Made by a program: the position numbers and the translations under genes. DNA of 64,000 bases from Streptomyces flaveolus. Its GTDB lineage: Bacteria > Actinomycetota > Actinomycetes > Streptomycetales > Streptomycetaceae. Positions 32,556 through 40,493 of the stretch are shown piece after piece. The stretch spans positions 1 to 64,000 of the forward strand of contig NZ_BMRV01000014.1 of the NCBI RefSeq assembly GCF_014648815.1, given 5' to 3'. Below the pieces are notes generated by a model. The model worked only from the letters and a program-made list of their open reading frames with translations, had not been told where the DNA came from and did no database searches. Positions within the stretch are counted from its first letter, which is position 1. Every line of letters starts with the position of its first letter.

Positions 32556-34772
32556 ATGGATCTCGTGCCCGCACTGCAAGAACCCCTCAAGAAGGTGCTC
32601 GGCCCCGCCACCGCGAAGGTGATGGCCGAGCATCTCGGCCTGCACACCGTCGGCGACCTCCTCCACCACTACCCCCGCAGATACGAGGAGCGCGGCCAGC
32701 TCACCCACCTCGCCGACCTCCCCATGGACGAGCACGTCACGGTGGTCGCCCAGGTCGCGGACGCCCGCCTGCACACCTTCGCCTCCGCCAAGGCGCCGCG
32801 CGGCAAGGGACAGCGCCTCGAAGTGACCATCACGGACGGCAGCGGCCGCCTCCAACTGGTCTTCTTCGGCAACGGCGTCCACAAGCCCCACAAGGAGCTC
32901 CTGCCGGGCACCCGGGCGATGTTCGCGGGCAAGGTCTCCGTCTTCAACCGCCGGCTGCAACTGGCCCATCCGGCATACGAGTTGCTGCGCGGTGACCCCG
33001 ACGGCGAGGAGACCGTCGAGTCCTGGGCGGGCGCCCTCATCCCCCTCTACCCGGCCACCGCCAAGCTGGAGTCCTGGAAGCTCGCCAAGGCGATCCAGAC
33101 GGTCCTGCCCAGCGCACAGGAGGCCGTCGACCCCCTCCCGGACTCCCTGCGCGAGGGCCGCGGCCTGGTCTCCCTGCCCGAGGCCCTCCTGAAGATCCAC
33201 CGCCCGCACACCAAGGCGGACATCGAGGACGCCCGAGCCCGCCTGAAGTGGGACGAGGCCTTCGTCCTCCAGGTCGCCCTGGCCCGCCGCCGCCACGCCG
33301 AGACCCAACTCCCCGCGGTCCCGCGGCAACCCAAGCCGGACGGCCTGCTCACCGCCTTCGACGACCGCCTCCCCTTCACCCTCACCGAGGGCCAGCGCAA
33401 GGTCTCGCGCGAGATCTTCGACGACCTCGCCACCGACCACCCGATGCACCGGCTGCTCCAGGGCGAGGTGGGCAGCGGCAAGACGCTGGTGGCCCTGCGC
33501 GCCATGCTGGCCGTCGTCGACGCGGGCGGGCAGGCCGTGATGCTGGCGCCCACCGAGGTGCTCGCCCAGCAGCACCACCGGTCGGTCGTCGAGATGATGG
33601 GCGAGCTGGCCCAGGGAGGCATGCTGGGCGGCGCCGAGGACGCCACCAAGGTGGTGCTGCTCACCGGCTCGATGGGCGCCGCCGCCCGCCGCCACGCCCT
33701 GCTCGACCTGGCCACCGGCGAGGCCGGCATCGTCATCGGCACGCATGCGCTGATCGAGGACAAGGTGCAGTTCCACGACCTCGGCCTGGTCGTCGTCGAC
33801 GAACAGCACCGCTTCGGCGTCGAGCAGCGCGACGCCCTGCGCGGCAAGGGAAAACAGCCGCCGCACCTGCTCGTCATGACCGCCACGCCCATCCCGCGCA
33901 CCGTCGCCATGACCGTCTTCGGCGACCTCGAGACCTCCGTCCTGGACCAGCTCCCGGCCGGACGCTCACCGATCGCCAGCCACGTCGTCCCGGCCGCCGA
34001 CAAGCCGCACTTCCTCGCGCGCGCCTGGGAGCGGGTCCGCGAAGAGGCGTCGAACGGCCACCAGGCGTACGTCGTCTGCCCGCGCATCGGCGACGAGGAG
34101 GACGGCCCGAAGAAGAAGTCCAAGCAGCCGGGCCCCTCCGAGGGCGACGCCGACAAACGCCCCCCGCTCGCCGTCCTCGACGTCGCCGAGCAGCTCGCGA
34201 AGGGCCCGCTCCAGGGGCTGAAGGTCGAGATCCTGCACGGTCGTATGCAGCCGGACGACAAGGACGCCGTCATGCGCCGCTTCGCCGCGGGCGAGACCGA
34301 CGTCCTGGTCGCCACGACGGTCATCGAGGTCGGCGTCAACGTCCCCAACGCCACCGCGATGGTGATCATGGACGCCGACCGCTTCGGTGTCTCCCAGCTC
34401 CACCAGCTGCGCGGCCGCGTCGGCCGTGGCTCCGCACCCGGCCTGTGCCTGCTGGTCACCGAGATGCCCGAGGCGAGCGCGGCCCGGCAGCGGCTCAACG
34501 CCGTCGCCGGCACCCTCGACGGCTTCGAGCTCTCCCGCATCGACCTCGAACAGCGCCGCGAGGGCGACGTCCTCGGCCAGGCCCAGTCCGGCGCCCGCAC
34601 CTCCCTGCGCGTCCTCGCGGTCATCGAGGACGAGGAGATCATCGCCGAGGCCAGGGAGGAGGCGGCAGCGGTGGTCGCCGCCGACCCGGAACTGACAAGC
34701 CTCCCCGGCCTGCGCACGGCCCTCGACGCCCTCCTGGACGAGGAGCGGGAGCAGTACCTGGAAAAGGGCTGA
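32556..34772 (+). CDS. recG: ATP-dependent DNA helicase RecG
   Basis: A 738-residue superfamily 2 helicase that reverses stalled replication forks and processes Holliday junctions. The N-terminal wedge/OB domain (about 1-250) contains HYPRRYEERGQL and LEVTITDGSGRLQLVFFGNG. Helicase motifs are LLQGEVGSGKTLVALRAM (Walker A), VVVDEQHRFGVEQR (a DEQH box), MTATPIPRTVAMTVFGDL, ATTVIEVGVNVPNATAMVI and QLRGRVGRGS. The ATG at 32556 lies 48 bp after the DAK2 gene. A charged insertion (GPKKKSKQPGPSEGDADKR) occurs near residue 520. Confidence 0.97.
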   Translation: MDLVPALQEPLKKVLGPATAKVMAEHLGLHTVGDLLHHYPRRYEERGQLTHLADLPMDEHVTVVAQVADARLHTFASAKAPRGKGQRLEVTITDGSGRLQLVFFGNGVHKPHKELLPGTRAMFAGKVSVFNRRLQLAHPAYELLRGDPDGEETVESWAGALIPLYPATAKLESWKLAKAIQTVLPSAQEAVDPLPDSLREGRGLVSLPEALLKIHRPHTKADIEDARARLKWDEAFVLQVALARRRHAETQLPAVPRQPKPDGLLTAFDDRLPFTLTEGQRKVSREIFDDLATDHPMHRLLQGEVGSGKTLVALRAMLAVVDAGGQAVMLAPTEVLAQQHHRSVVEMMGELAQGGMLGGAEDATKVVLLTGSMGAAARRHALLDLATGEAGIVIGTHALIEDKVQFHDLGLVVVDEQHRFGVEQRDALRGKGKQPPHLLVMTATPIPRTVAMTVFGDLETSVLDQLPAGRSPIASHVVPAADKPHFLARAWERVREEASNGHQAYVVCPRIGDEEDGPKKKSKQPGPSEGDADKRPPLAVLDVAEQLAKGPLQGLKVEILHGRMQPDDKDAVMRRFAAGETDVLVATTVIEVGVNVPNATAMVIMDADRFGVSQLHQLRGRVGRGSAPGLCLLVTEMPEASAARQRLNAVAGTLDGFELSRIDLEQRREGDVLGQAQSGARTSLRVLAVIEDEEIIAEAREEAAAVVAADPELTSLPGLRTALDALLDEEREQYLEKG

Positions 34773-34930
34773 GCGGCAGCGCCGCAAAGGGCGCGGGGCT
34801 GTGCCGGCAGGCGGCCCCGCCGCGCGGGCGCGAGCACCACGACGCATGCGCGGCCGCCCCACGACGCGAGGCACCCCGGACCTCCTCCTGCCAGACTGAA
34901 CCCACGAAGCCCCACGACCAAGGACCCGCC

Positions 34931-35518
34931 ATGACCCGCGTGATCGCCGGCAAAGCCGGCGGACGTCGCCTAGCCGTCCCGCCGGGAACCGGCACTCGCC
35001 CCACCTCCGACCGTGCGCGCGAGGGCCTGTTCTCCACCTGGCAGTCCCTGCTCGGCGGCCCCCTGGACGGCGAACGGGTCCTCGACCTCTACGCCGGGTC
35101 CGGCGCCGTCGGCCTGGAGGCCCTGTCCCGCGGCGCCGGGCACGTCCTGCTCGTCGAGGCCGACGCCCGAGCCGCCCGCACCGTCCGGGACAACGCCAAG
35201 TCCCTCGGCCTGCCCGGCGCCGAGGTCAGGACGGGCAAAGCGGAACAGATCATCCGCACCCCGGCCCCGGCCGAGCCGTACGACATCGTCTTCCTGGACC
35301 CGCCGTACGCCGTCTCCGACGACGATCTTCGGGAGATCCTGCTCACACTCCGCACGGAGGGGTGGCTCACTGAGCAAGCGCTCGTCACCGTGGAGCGCAG
35401 CACCAGAGGCGGGGAATTCGGCTGGCCCGACGGCTTCGAGGCCATCCGGGCCCGTCGCTACGGCGAGGGAACGTTTTGGTACGGTCGCGCCGCCTCTACG
35501 TGCGAAGACGCACGATGA
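34931..35518 (+). CDS. rsmD: 16S rRNA (guanine966-N2)-methyltransferase
   Basis: A 195-residue Rossmann-fold methyltransferase. It starts RVIAGKAGGRRLAVPPGTGT and shows the SAM site VLDLYAGSGAVGLEALSRGA, then VLLVEADARAARTVRDN and the catalytic DPPY motif in DIVFLDPPYAV. It modifies G966 of 16S rRNA in the 30S subunit. The rsmD-coaD pair is very widely conserved; coaD starts 26 bp downstream. Confidence 0.95.
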   Translation: MTRVIAGKAGGRRLAVPPGTGTRPTSDRAREGLFSTWQSLLGGPLDGERVLDLYAGSGAVGLEALSRGAGHVLLVEADARAARTVRDNAKSLGLPGAEVRTGKAEQIIRTPAPAEPYDIVFLDPPYAVSDDDLREILLTLRTEGWLTEQALVTVERSTRGGEFGWPDGFEAIRARRYGEGTFWYGRAASTCEDAR

Positions 35519-35544
35519 CCGGACCGGAGAGCGAGGGAACTCAA

Positions 35545-36024
35545 GTGCGCCGCGCCGTCTGTCCCGGGTCGTTCGACCCGATCACCAACGGACATCTCGA
35601 CATCATCGCCCGGGCCTCCAGTCTCTATGACGAGGTCTATGTCGCGGTGATGATCAACCAGGCCAAGAAGGGCCTGTTCGAGATCGAGGAGCGGATCGAC
35701 CTGATCGGCCAGGTCACCGCCGAGTACGGGAACGTCCGCGTGGAGTCCTTCCACGGCCTGCTCGTCGACTTCTGCAAGCAGCGCGAGATCCCGGCCATCG
35801 TGAAGGGCCTGCGCGCGGTCAGCGACTTCGACTACGAGCTGCAGATGGCCCAGATGAACAACGGCCTCTCGGGCGTGGAGACCCTCTTCATCCCCACCAA
35901 CCCCACCTACAGCTTCCTGTCGTCCTCCCTGGTCAAGGAGGTCGCGACCTGGGGCGGCGACGTCTCCCACCTGGTGCCGCCGCTGGTCCTCGAAGCGCTC
36001 TCGGAGCGCCTGAAGCAGGACTGA
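35545..36024 (+). CDS. coaD: phosphopantetheine adenylyltransferase
   Basis: A 159-residue nucleotidyltransferase making dephospho-CoA, exactly the usual bacterial length when started at the GTG at 35545 (GAGGGA upstream). The alternative ATG at 35515 overlaps the rsmD stop (ATGA) and would add ten residues. Motifs are RAVCPGSFDPITNGHLDII with the (T/H)xGH signature, VKGLRAVSDFDYE and SFLSSSLVKEVA. It supplies CoA and therefore also the 4'-phosphopantetheine arms of carrier proteins. Confidence 0.96.
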   Translation: MRRAVCPGSFDPITNGHLDIIARASSLYDEVYVAVMINQAKKGLFEIEERIDLIGQVTAEYGNVRVESFHGLLVDFCKQREIPAIVKGLRAVSDFDYELQMAQMNNGLSGVETLFIPTNPTYSFLSSSLVKEVATWGGDVSHLVPPLVLEALSERLKQD

Positions 36025-36156
36025 GCGCACCCCCGCACACGCCCCGAGCAGCCCCCGGAGACTGACATTCCGTCACCCGGTGTCCCCACGACACCCCAGG
36101 GTCGTACAGTCGTCCCGTCCGTCTCCAACACAGCTGTAGAGAGTGGCGAGCACACG

Positions 36157-37260
36157 GTGGACGTGCAGAAGAAGCTCGACGAGATCACCGCGATGGTCTC
36201 CGGCGCCCGCGCCATGCCCATGTCTGCCTCGTGCGTGGTCAACCGCGCCGAGCTGCTCTCGATGCTGGAGGAGCTGCGCGCCGAGCTCCCCGGCTCCCTC
36301 GCCCAGGCCCAGGAGCTGATCGGCGACCGCGACCAGATGGTCGCGCAGGCCCGCCAGGAGGCCGAGCGGATCATCGAGAGCGCGCACGCGGAGCGCGACT
36401 CCCTGATCGCCGACACGGAGGTGGCCCGCCGCTCCCAGGCCGAGGCCGACCGGATCCTCGCCGAGGCCCGCCAGGAGGCCGAGGAGGTCCGTGCGGAGGC
36501 CGACGACTACGTCGACTCCAAGCTCGCCAACTTCGAGGTCGTCCTCACCAAGACCCTCGGCTCCGTCGGCCGCGGCCGGGAGAAGCTCCTCGGCACCGGA
36601 CCCGGCCTCGACGAGAACGGCTACGAGGACGAGGACGCCCCCGAGCGCAGCCACGACCCGGAGACCCTGCGCCGCGACGCCGACACCTACGTCGACACCA
36701 AGCTCGGCGCCTTCGAGGCGGTCCTGGCCAAGACCCTGGAGGCCGTCGGCCGCGGCCGACAGAAGCTGCACGGCCGGATCGCCACGGACGACCTCGGCGC
36801 CCTCGCCGACGACCTCACCACCGTCCAGCACTCCAGCGACGCCGACTACCTCGCCGACCTCGCGGCCCTCTCGGACGCCCCCGCCGGGCCGCCCCGGCAG
36901 CGGGAGTACGGCGAGCCCCAGCCGGCGGCGGCCCAGGCACCGGCCGTACCGGAGATGCCGGCGCAGCAGCCGGCGTACGGCTACGCGCAGCAGCAGCCCG
37001 ACCCGTACGGCGGCTACCAGCAGCCCTACGACGGCTCGCACGACGCGTACGGCTACCAGCAGCAGCCCGCCGACCCGTACGCGTATCAGGGGTACGACGC
37101 CCAGCAACCGGCCTACGACGCCCAGGGTTACGCCCAGCCCCAGCAGCCCCCGCAGCTGCCGCCGGCCCAGCCGGGGGCCCTCGACGAGACCAGCCTCTTC
37201 GACACCAGCATGATCAGTGCCGAGCAGCTGAGGGCCTACGAACAGGGCCGCGGGCTCTAG
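36157..37260 (+). CDS. sepIVA: DivIVA-like coiled-coil protein (SepIVA homologue candidate)
   Basis: A 367-residue protein with a long N-terminal coiled coil (about 1-125) rich in Ala, Glu and Arg (AQELIGDRDQMVAQARQEAE, RILAEARQEAEEVRAEADDY). A domain is then duplicated: YVDSKLANFEVVLTKTLGSV-GRGREKL near 118-145 and YVDTKLGAFEAVLAKTLEAV-GRGRQKL near 178-205. The C-terminal about 120 residues are disordered and rich in Gln, Tyr and Pro. From recall, mycobacterial SepIVA, a septum-associated DivIVA-like protein, lies next to the same DUF177-rnc-mutM genes. The function is inferred from that synteny. Some annotations call it an ATP synthase b-like or cell-division initiation protein. Confidence 0.72.
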   Translation: MDVQKKLDEITAMVSGARAMPMSASCVVNRAELLSMLEELRAELPGSLAQAQELIGDRDQMVAQARQEAERIIESAHAERDSLIADTEVARRSQAEADRILAEARQEAEEVRAEADDYVDSKLANFEVVLTKTLGSVGRGREKLLGTGPGLDENGYEDEDAPERSHDPETLRRDADTYVDTKLGAFEAVLAKTLEAVGRGRQKLHGRIATDDLGALADDLTTVQHSSDADYLADLAALSDAPAGPPRQREYGEPQPAAAQAPAVPEMPAQQPAYGYAQQQPDPYGGYQQPYDGSHDAYGYQQQPADPYAYQGYDAQQPAYDAQGYAQPQQPPQLPPAQPGALDETSLFDTSMISAEQLRAYEQGRGL

Positions 37261-37284
37261 CCCGGTGCCGGCCGCGGGGCCGGA

Positions 37285-37314
37285 TTGGGCCGAGAGCGGA
37301 AGGTCCAGTATCCT
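37285..37314 (+). promoter_or_regulatory. candidate promoter of the DUF177-rpmF-rnc operon
   Basis: TTGGGC (37285-37290), an 18-bp spacer and TATCCT (37309-37314). The predicted start near 37321 gives a leader of about 84 nt. Confidence 0.4.
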
Positions 37315-37404
37315 GGCTCTTCGGTCGCGCGTACGTCCGCGATCAACGCTGCCCGGGGACACCGCAGGGCGGCGTTCCCCCAGCTCAGAAGATCGAAAGC
37401 AGGA

Positions 37405-38049
37405 ATGGCCCTGAACGCCCGCCTCGACCACCGAAACCCTCTCGTGTTCGACACGCACGAGCTGGGACGGCGTCCTGGTGCGCTGCAGCGCCTGAACCGC
37501 ACGATCGACGCTCCCCGGGACCTCGGTGTCGCGGGAGTCATCGGAGTGCCGGAGGGTGCCCCGTTGGAGCTCGAGCTCCGGCTCGAGTCGGTCTTGGAAG
37601 GGGTGCTCGTCACAGGCACCGCCCGTGCCAAGGCCGAGGGGGAGTGCGTAAGGTGTCTGGAGCCGCTGGAGCAGCAGCTCGAAGCGGACTTCCAGGAGAT
37701 GTTCTCGTACCCTGACGCCGACGACCGGGGCCGCGTGAAGGCGGAACCGGCCGACGACGCCGAGGAAGACGAGGACAGGCTCTTCGTCGAGGACGGTCTG
37801 ATCGACCTCGAACCCGTGCTGCGTGATGCGGTGGTGCTCGCACTGCCGATGCAGCCGGTGTGCCAGGAAGACTGTCAGGGTCTGTGCTCCGAGTGCGGAG
37901 TACGCCTGTCGGACGACCCGGACCACCACCATGACGCCGTCGACATCCGTTGGGCGGCTTTGCAGGGACTCGCCGGTTCACTCGAAGACGGCGAGAAGGA
38001 CGAGATGAGCGGCGCCGAACCGGGCGTCGACGAGAAGCAGGAGAAGTAG
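37405..38049 (+). CDS. DUF177 (YceD-family) protein
   Basis: A 214-residue YceD/DUF177 protein from the ATG at 37405. It has the family segments LVFDTHELGRRPGAL, VTGTARAKAEGECVRCLEPL and the C-terminal cysteine-rich VCQEDCQGLCSECGVRL, which together offer six cysteines for metal binding. YceD proteins are associated with 23S rRNA or ribosome maturation and are almost always next to rpmF, here 2 bp downstream. The acidic C-terminal tail (GAEPGVDEKQEK) is disordered. Confidence 0.92.
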   Translation: MALNARLDHRNPLVFDTHELGRRPGALQRLNRTIDAPRDLGVAGVIGVPEGAPLELELRLESVLEGVLVTGTARAKAEGECVRCLEPLEQQLEADFQEMFSYPDADDRGRVKAEPADDAEEDEDRLFVEDGLIDLEPVLRDAVVLALPMQPVCQEDCQGLCSECGVRLSDDPDHHHDAVDIRWAALQGLAGSLEDGEKDEMSGAEPGVDEKQEK

Positions 38050-38051
38050 CC

Positions 38052-38225
38052 GTGGCTGTTCCGAAGCGGAAGATGTCGCGCAGCAACACGCGCCACCGCC
38101 GGTCGCAGTGGAAGGCTGCGGTCCCCACCCTGGTTGCGTGCGAGCGCTGCCACGAGCCCAAGCAGCAGCACATCGCGTGCCCGTCTTGCGGCACTTACAA
38201 CAAGCGCCAGGTCCTCGAGGTCTGA
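38052..38225 (+). CDS. rpmF: 50S ribosomal protein L32
   Basis: A 57-residue L32: AVPKRKMSRSNTRHRRSQWK followed by the zinc ribbon CERCHEP...ACPSCG (two CxxC pairs). It is the zinc-binding form. The GTG start lies 2 bp after the DUF177 stop, and the arrangement DUF177-rpmF-rnc is typical. Confidence 0.97.
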   Translation: MAVPKRKMSRSNTRHRRSQWKAAVPTLVACERCHEPKQQHIACPSCGTYNKRQVLEV

Positions 38226-38244
38226 GCGGCTGGTGAGAGGCACT

Positions 38245-39081
38245 GTGTCAGTCCCCAAGAAGGCGGAAGACGCCAAGGCGGACCCACCCGCCAAGAAGAA
38301 GGCGGACACCCAGGCCTCGTCCCACACGCTTCTGGAAGGGCGGCTCGGCTATCAGCTCGAGTCCGCCCTTCTGGTGCGTGCGCTGACCCACCGTTCCTAC
38401 GCGTACGAGAACGGCGGCCTGCCGACGAACGAGCGGCTGGAGTTCCTCGGTGACTCCGTCCTCGGTCTCGTCGTCACGGACACGCTGTACCGCACCCACC
38501 CCGACCTGCCCGAAGGCCAGCTGGCCAAGTTGCGGGCCGCGGTGGTCAACTCGCGTGCGCTGGCGGAGGTGGGCCGCGGGCTCGACCTCGGTTCCTTCAT
38601 CCGGCTCGGCCGCGGTGAAGAGGGCACGGGCGGCCGGGACAAGGCGTCCATCCTCGCCGACACCCTCGAAGCGGTGATCGGCGCGGTCTATCTCGACCAG
38701 GGCCTCGACGCGGCCTCCGAACTGGTGCACCGCCTGTTCGACCCGCTGATCGAGAAGTCCTCCAACCTCGGTGCCGGCCTGGACTGGAAGACCAGCCTCC
38801 AGGAACTCACCGCGACCGAGGGGCTCGGTGTCCCCGAGTACCTGGTCACGGAGACCGGCCCGGACCACGAGAAGACCTTCACTGCTGCCGCCCGCGTCGG
38901 AGGCGTCTCGTACGGCACCGGCACCGGCCGCAGCAAGAAGGAGGCGGAGCAGCAGGCCGCGGAATCCGCGTGGCGGTCCATCCGCGCCGCGGCGGACGAG
39001 CGCGCCCAGGCCACGGAAGCCCCGTCGGCCGCGGACGTCGTCGCCGAGCCGAACGCCGACGCACCGTCGGCCTCCGCCTGA
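38245..39081 (+). CDS. rnc: ribonuclease III (AbsB)
   Basis: A 278-residue double-strand-specific endoribonuclease. After a Lys/Asp-rich N-terminal extension (about 1-28) comes the catalytic domain with HRSYAYENGGLPTNERLEFL-GDSVLGLVV, holding the RNase III signature, and LADTLEAVIGAVYLDQGL with further acidic residues. A C-terminal dsRNA-binding domain (about 180-250) contains TSLQELTATEGLG and GTGRSKKEAEQQAAESAW. The GTG at 38245 has GAGAGG 4 nt upstream; a GTG at 38233 is the alternative. In S. coelicolor this enzyme (absB) globally controls antibiotic production and rRNA processing. Confidence 0.96.
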   Translation: MSVPKKAEDAKADPPAKKKADTQASSHTLLEGRLGYQLESALLVRALTHRSYAYENGGLPTNERLEFLGDSVLGLVVTDTLYRTHPDLPEGQLAKLRAAVVNSRALAEVGRGLDLGSFIRLGRGEEGTGGRDKASILADTLEAVIGAVYLDQGLDAASELVHRLFDPLIEKSSNLGAGLDWKTSLQELTATEGLGVPEYLVTETGPDHEKTFTAAARVGGVSYGTGTGRSKKEAEQQAAESAWRSIRAAADERAQATEAPSAADVVAEPNADAPSASA

Positions 39082-39104
39082 CCACAGCACAGCACAGCAC
39101 GACT

Positions 39105-39138
39105 CGAGCGCCCGCCCCAGCCCCGGGGCGGGCGCTCG
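39105..39138 (+). terminator. rnc terminator
   Basis: A perfect 14-bp stem (39105-39118 with 39125-39138) and 6-nt loop, 23 bp after rnc and 31 bp before mutM. A short CACAG/CAGCA repeat precedes it. Confidence 0.8.
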
Positions 39139-39169
39139 GGCCGTCCACCGGACCGTCCGAGGGGGAGTC

Positions 39170-40030
39170 ATGCCCGAGTTGCCCGAGGTCGAGGTCGTAC
39201 GGCGAGGCCTGGAACGCTGGGTTGCCCACCGGACCGTCGCCGACGCCGAGGTGCTGCACCCGCGTGCGGTACGCCGGCACATCGCCGGCGGCGACGACTT
39301 CGCCCAGCGTCTGAAGGGCCACCGCATCGGCACGCCCAGCCGCCGCGGCAAGTACCTGTGGCTGCCGCTGGAGGACACCGGCCAGGCGGTCCTCGCGCAC
39401 CTCGGCATGAGCGGCCAGCTGCTGGTCCAGCCGCACGAGGCGCCGGCCGAGAAGCACCTGCGCATCCGCGTCCGCTTCGCCGACACCCTGGGCACCGAAC
39501 TCCGCTTCGTCGACCAGCGCACCTTCGGCGGCCTGTCGCTGCACGACACCTCCCCCGACGGACTGCCCGACGTCATCGCGCACATCGCCCGCGATCCCCT
39601 CGACCCGCTCTTCGACGACGAGGCGTTCCACCAGGCGCTGCGCCGCAAGCGCACCACGGTCAAACGGGCCCTGCTCGACCAGTCGCTGATCAGCGGCGTC
39701 GGCAACATCTACGCGGACGAGGCCCTGTGGCGCTCCCGCCTGCACTACGAACGCCCGACGGCCGGCTTCACCCGGCCCCGCACAGCCGAACTCCTCGGCC
39801 ACGTCCGGGACGTGATGAACGCGGCGCTCGCCGTGGGCGGCACCAGCTTCGACAGCCTGTACGTCAACGTCAACGGGGAGTCCGGCTACTTCGACCGCTC
39901 GCTCGACGCGTACGGTCGCGAGGGTCTGCCCTGCCGCCGCTGCGGGACGCCGATGCGCCGCCGGCCGTGGATGAACCGCTCCAGCTACTTCTGCCCGAAG
40001 TGCCAGCGCCCGCCGCGCGCCGTGCTCTAA
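39170..40030 (+). CDS. mutM: formamidopyrimidine-DNA glycosylase
   Basis: A 286-residue bifunctional glycosylase/AP lyase that removes 8-oxoguanine and FaPy lesions. The catalytic N-terminus MPELPEVEVVRRGL (Pro2 nucleophile and Glu3 after Met removal) fixes the start. RGKYLWLPL holds the conserved lysine, and the helix-two-turn-helix QSLISGVGNIYADEALW is present. A C-terminal zinc finger (CRRCGTPMRRRPW...FCPKCQ) completes the fold. GGGGGAG precedes the ATG at 39170. The stop codon overlaps that of the convergent HxlR gene. Confidence 0.97.
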   Translation: MPELPEVEVVRRGLERWVAHRTVADAEVLHPRAVRRHIAGGDDFAQRLKGHRIGTPSRRGKYLWLPLEDTGQAVLAHLGMSGQLLVQPHEAPAEKHLRIRVRFADTLGTELRFVDQRTFGGLSLHDTSPDGLPDVIAHIARDPLDPLFDDEAFHQALRRKRTTVKRALLDQSLISGVGNIYADEALWRSRLHYERPTAGFTRPRTAELLGHVRDVMNAALAVGGTSFDSLYVNVNGESGYFDRSLDAYGREGLPCRRCGTPMRRRPWMNRSSYFCPKCQRPPRAVL

Positions 40031-40419
40031 CCCCGGGCGTCGTACCGCTCACGCGCCGCGAGAACCTCGTCCATGTGCCCCTCCAGGCACTGGATGAGCG
40101 AGATCAGCCGCCCCGCCACCTCGCGTCCCAGCGGGGTGAGTTCGTAGTCCACCCGGGGCGGGTTGGTGGGCTGGGCCTCGCGGTGCACCAGCCCGTCGCG
40201 CTCCAGTGCGTGCAGGGTCTGGGACAGCATCTTCTCGCTCACGCCGTCGACCCGCCGGCGCAGCTCGTTGAAGCGGAACGAACCGTCGTACAGCGCGCCG
40301 AGCGTCAGCGCGCCCCAGCGTCCCGTGACGTGCTCCAGGGTGCCGCGCGACGGGCAGGCCCGGGAGAACACGTCGAACGGGAGGTCCTGCTCCTTCGCGC
40401 GCTCCTGCGTGGTCGACAT
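40027..40419 (-). CDS. HxlR-family transcriptional regulator
   Basis: A 130-residue winged-helix regulator of the HxlR family. The family begins with a conserved Cys and GxW (CPSRGTLEHVTGRWGALTLG, Cys at about 22) and continues FRFNELRRRVDGVSEKMLSQ, LERDGLVHREAQPTNPPRVD, YELTPLGREVAGRL. The single cysteine can act as an aldehyde- or quinone-reactive sensor in relatives. The ATG at 40419 is chosen; longer upstream frames are not coding. It is convergent with mutM (stops overlap) and lies 74 bp downstream of the CAP gene on the same strand. The target is unknown. Confidence 0.9.
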   Translation of the reverse strand: MSTTQERAKEQDLPFDVFSRACPSRGTLEHVTGRWGALTLGALYDGSFRFNELRRRVDGVSEKMLSQTLHALERDGLVHREAQPTNPPRVDYELTPLGREVAGRLISLIQCLEGHMDEVLAARERYDARG

Positions 40420-40493
40420 GTCTCCAGCGTACGTGAGCACAGCGCTGCCCCGCAGGGCGCGCCGACCGCACGACAGCGCCTGCGGTGCCTCGC

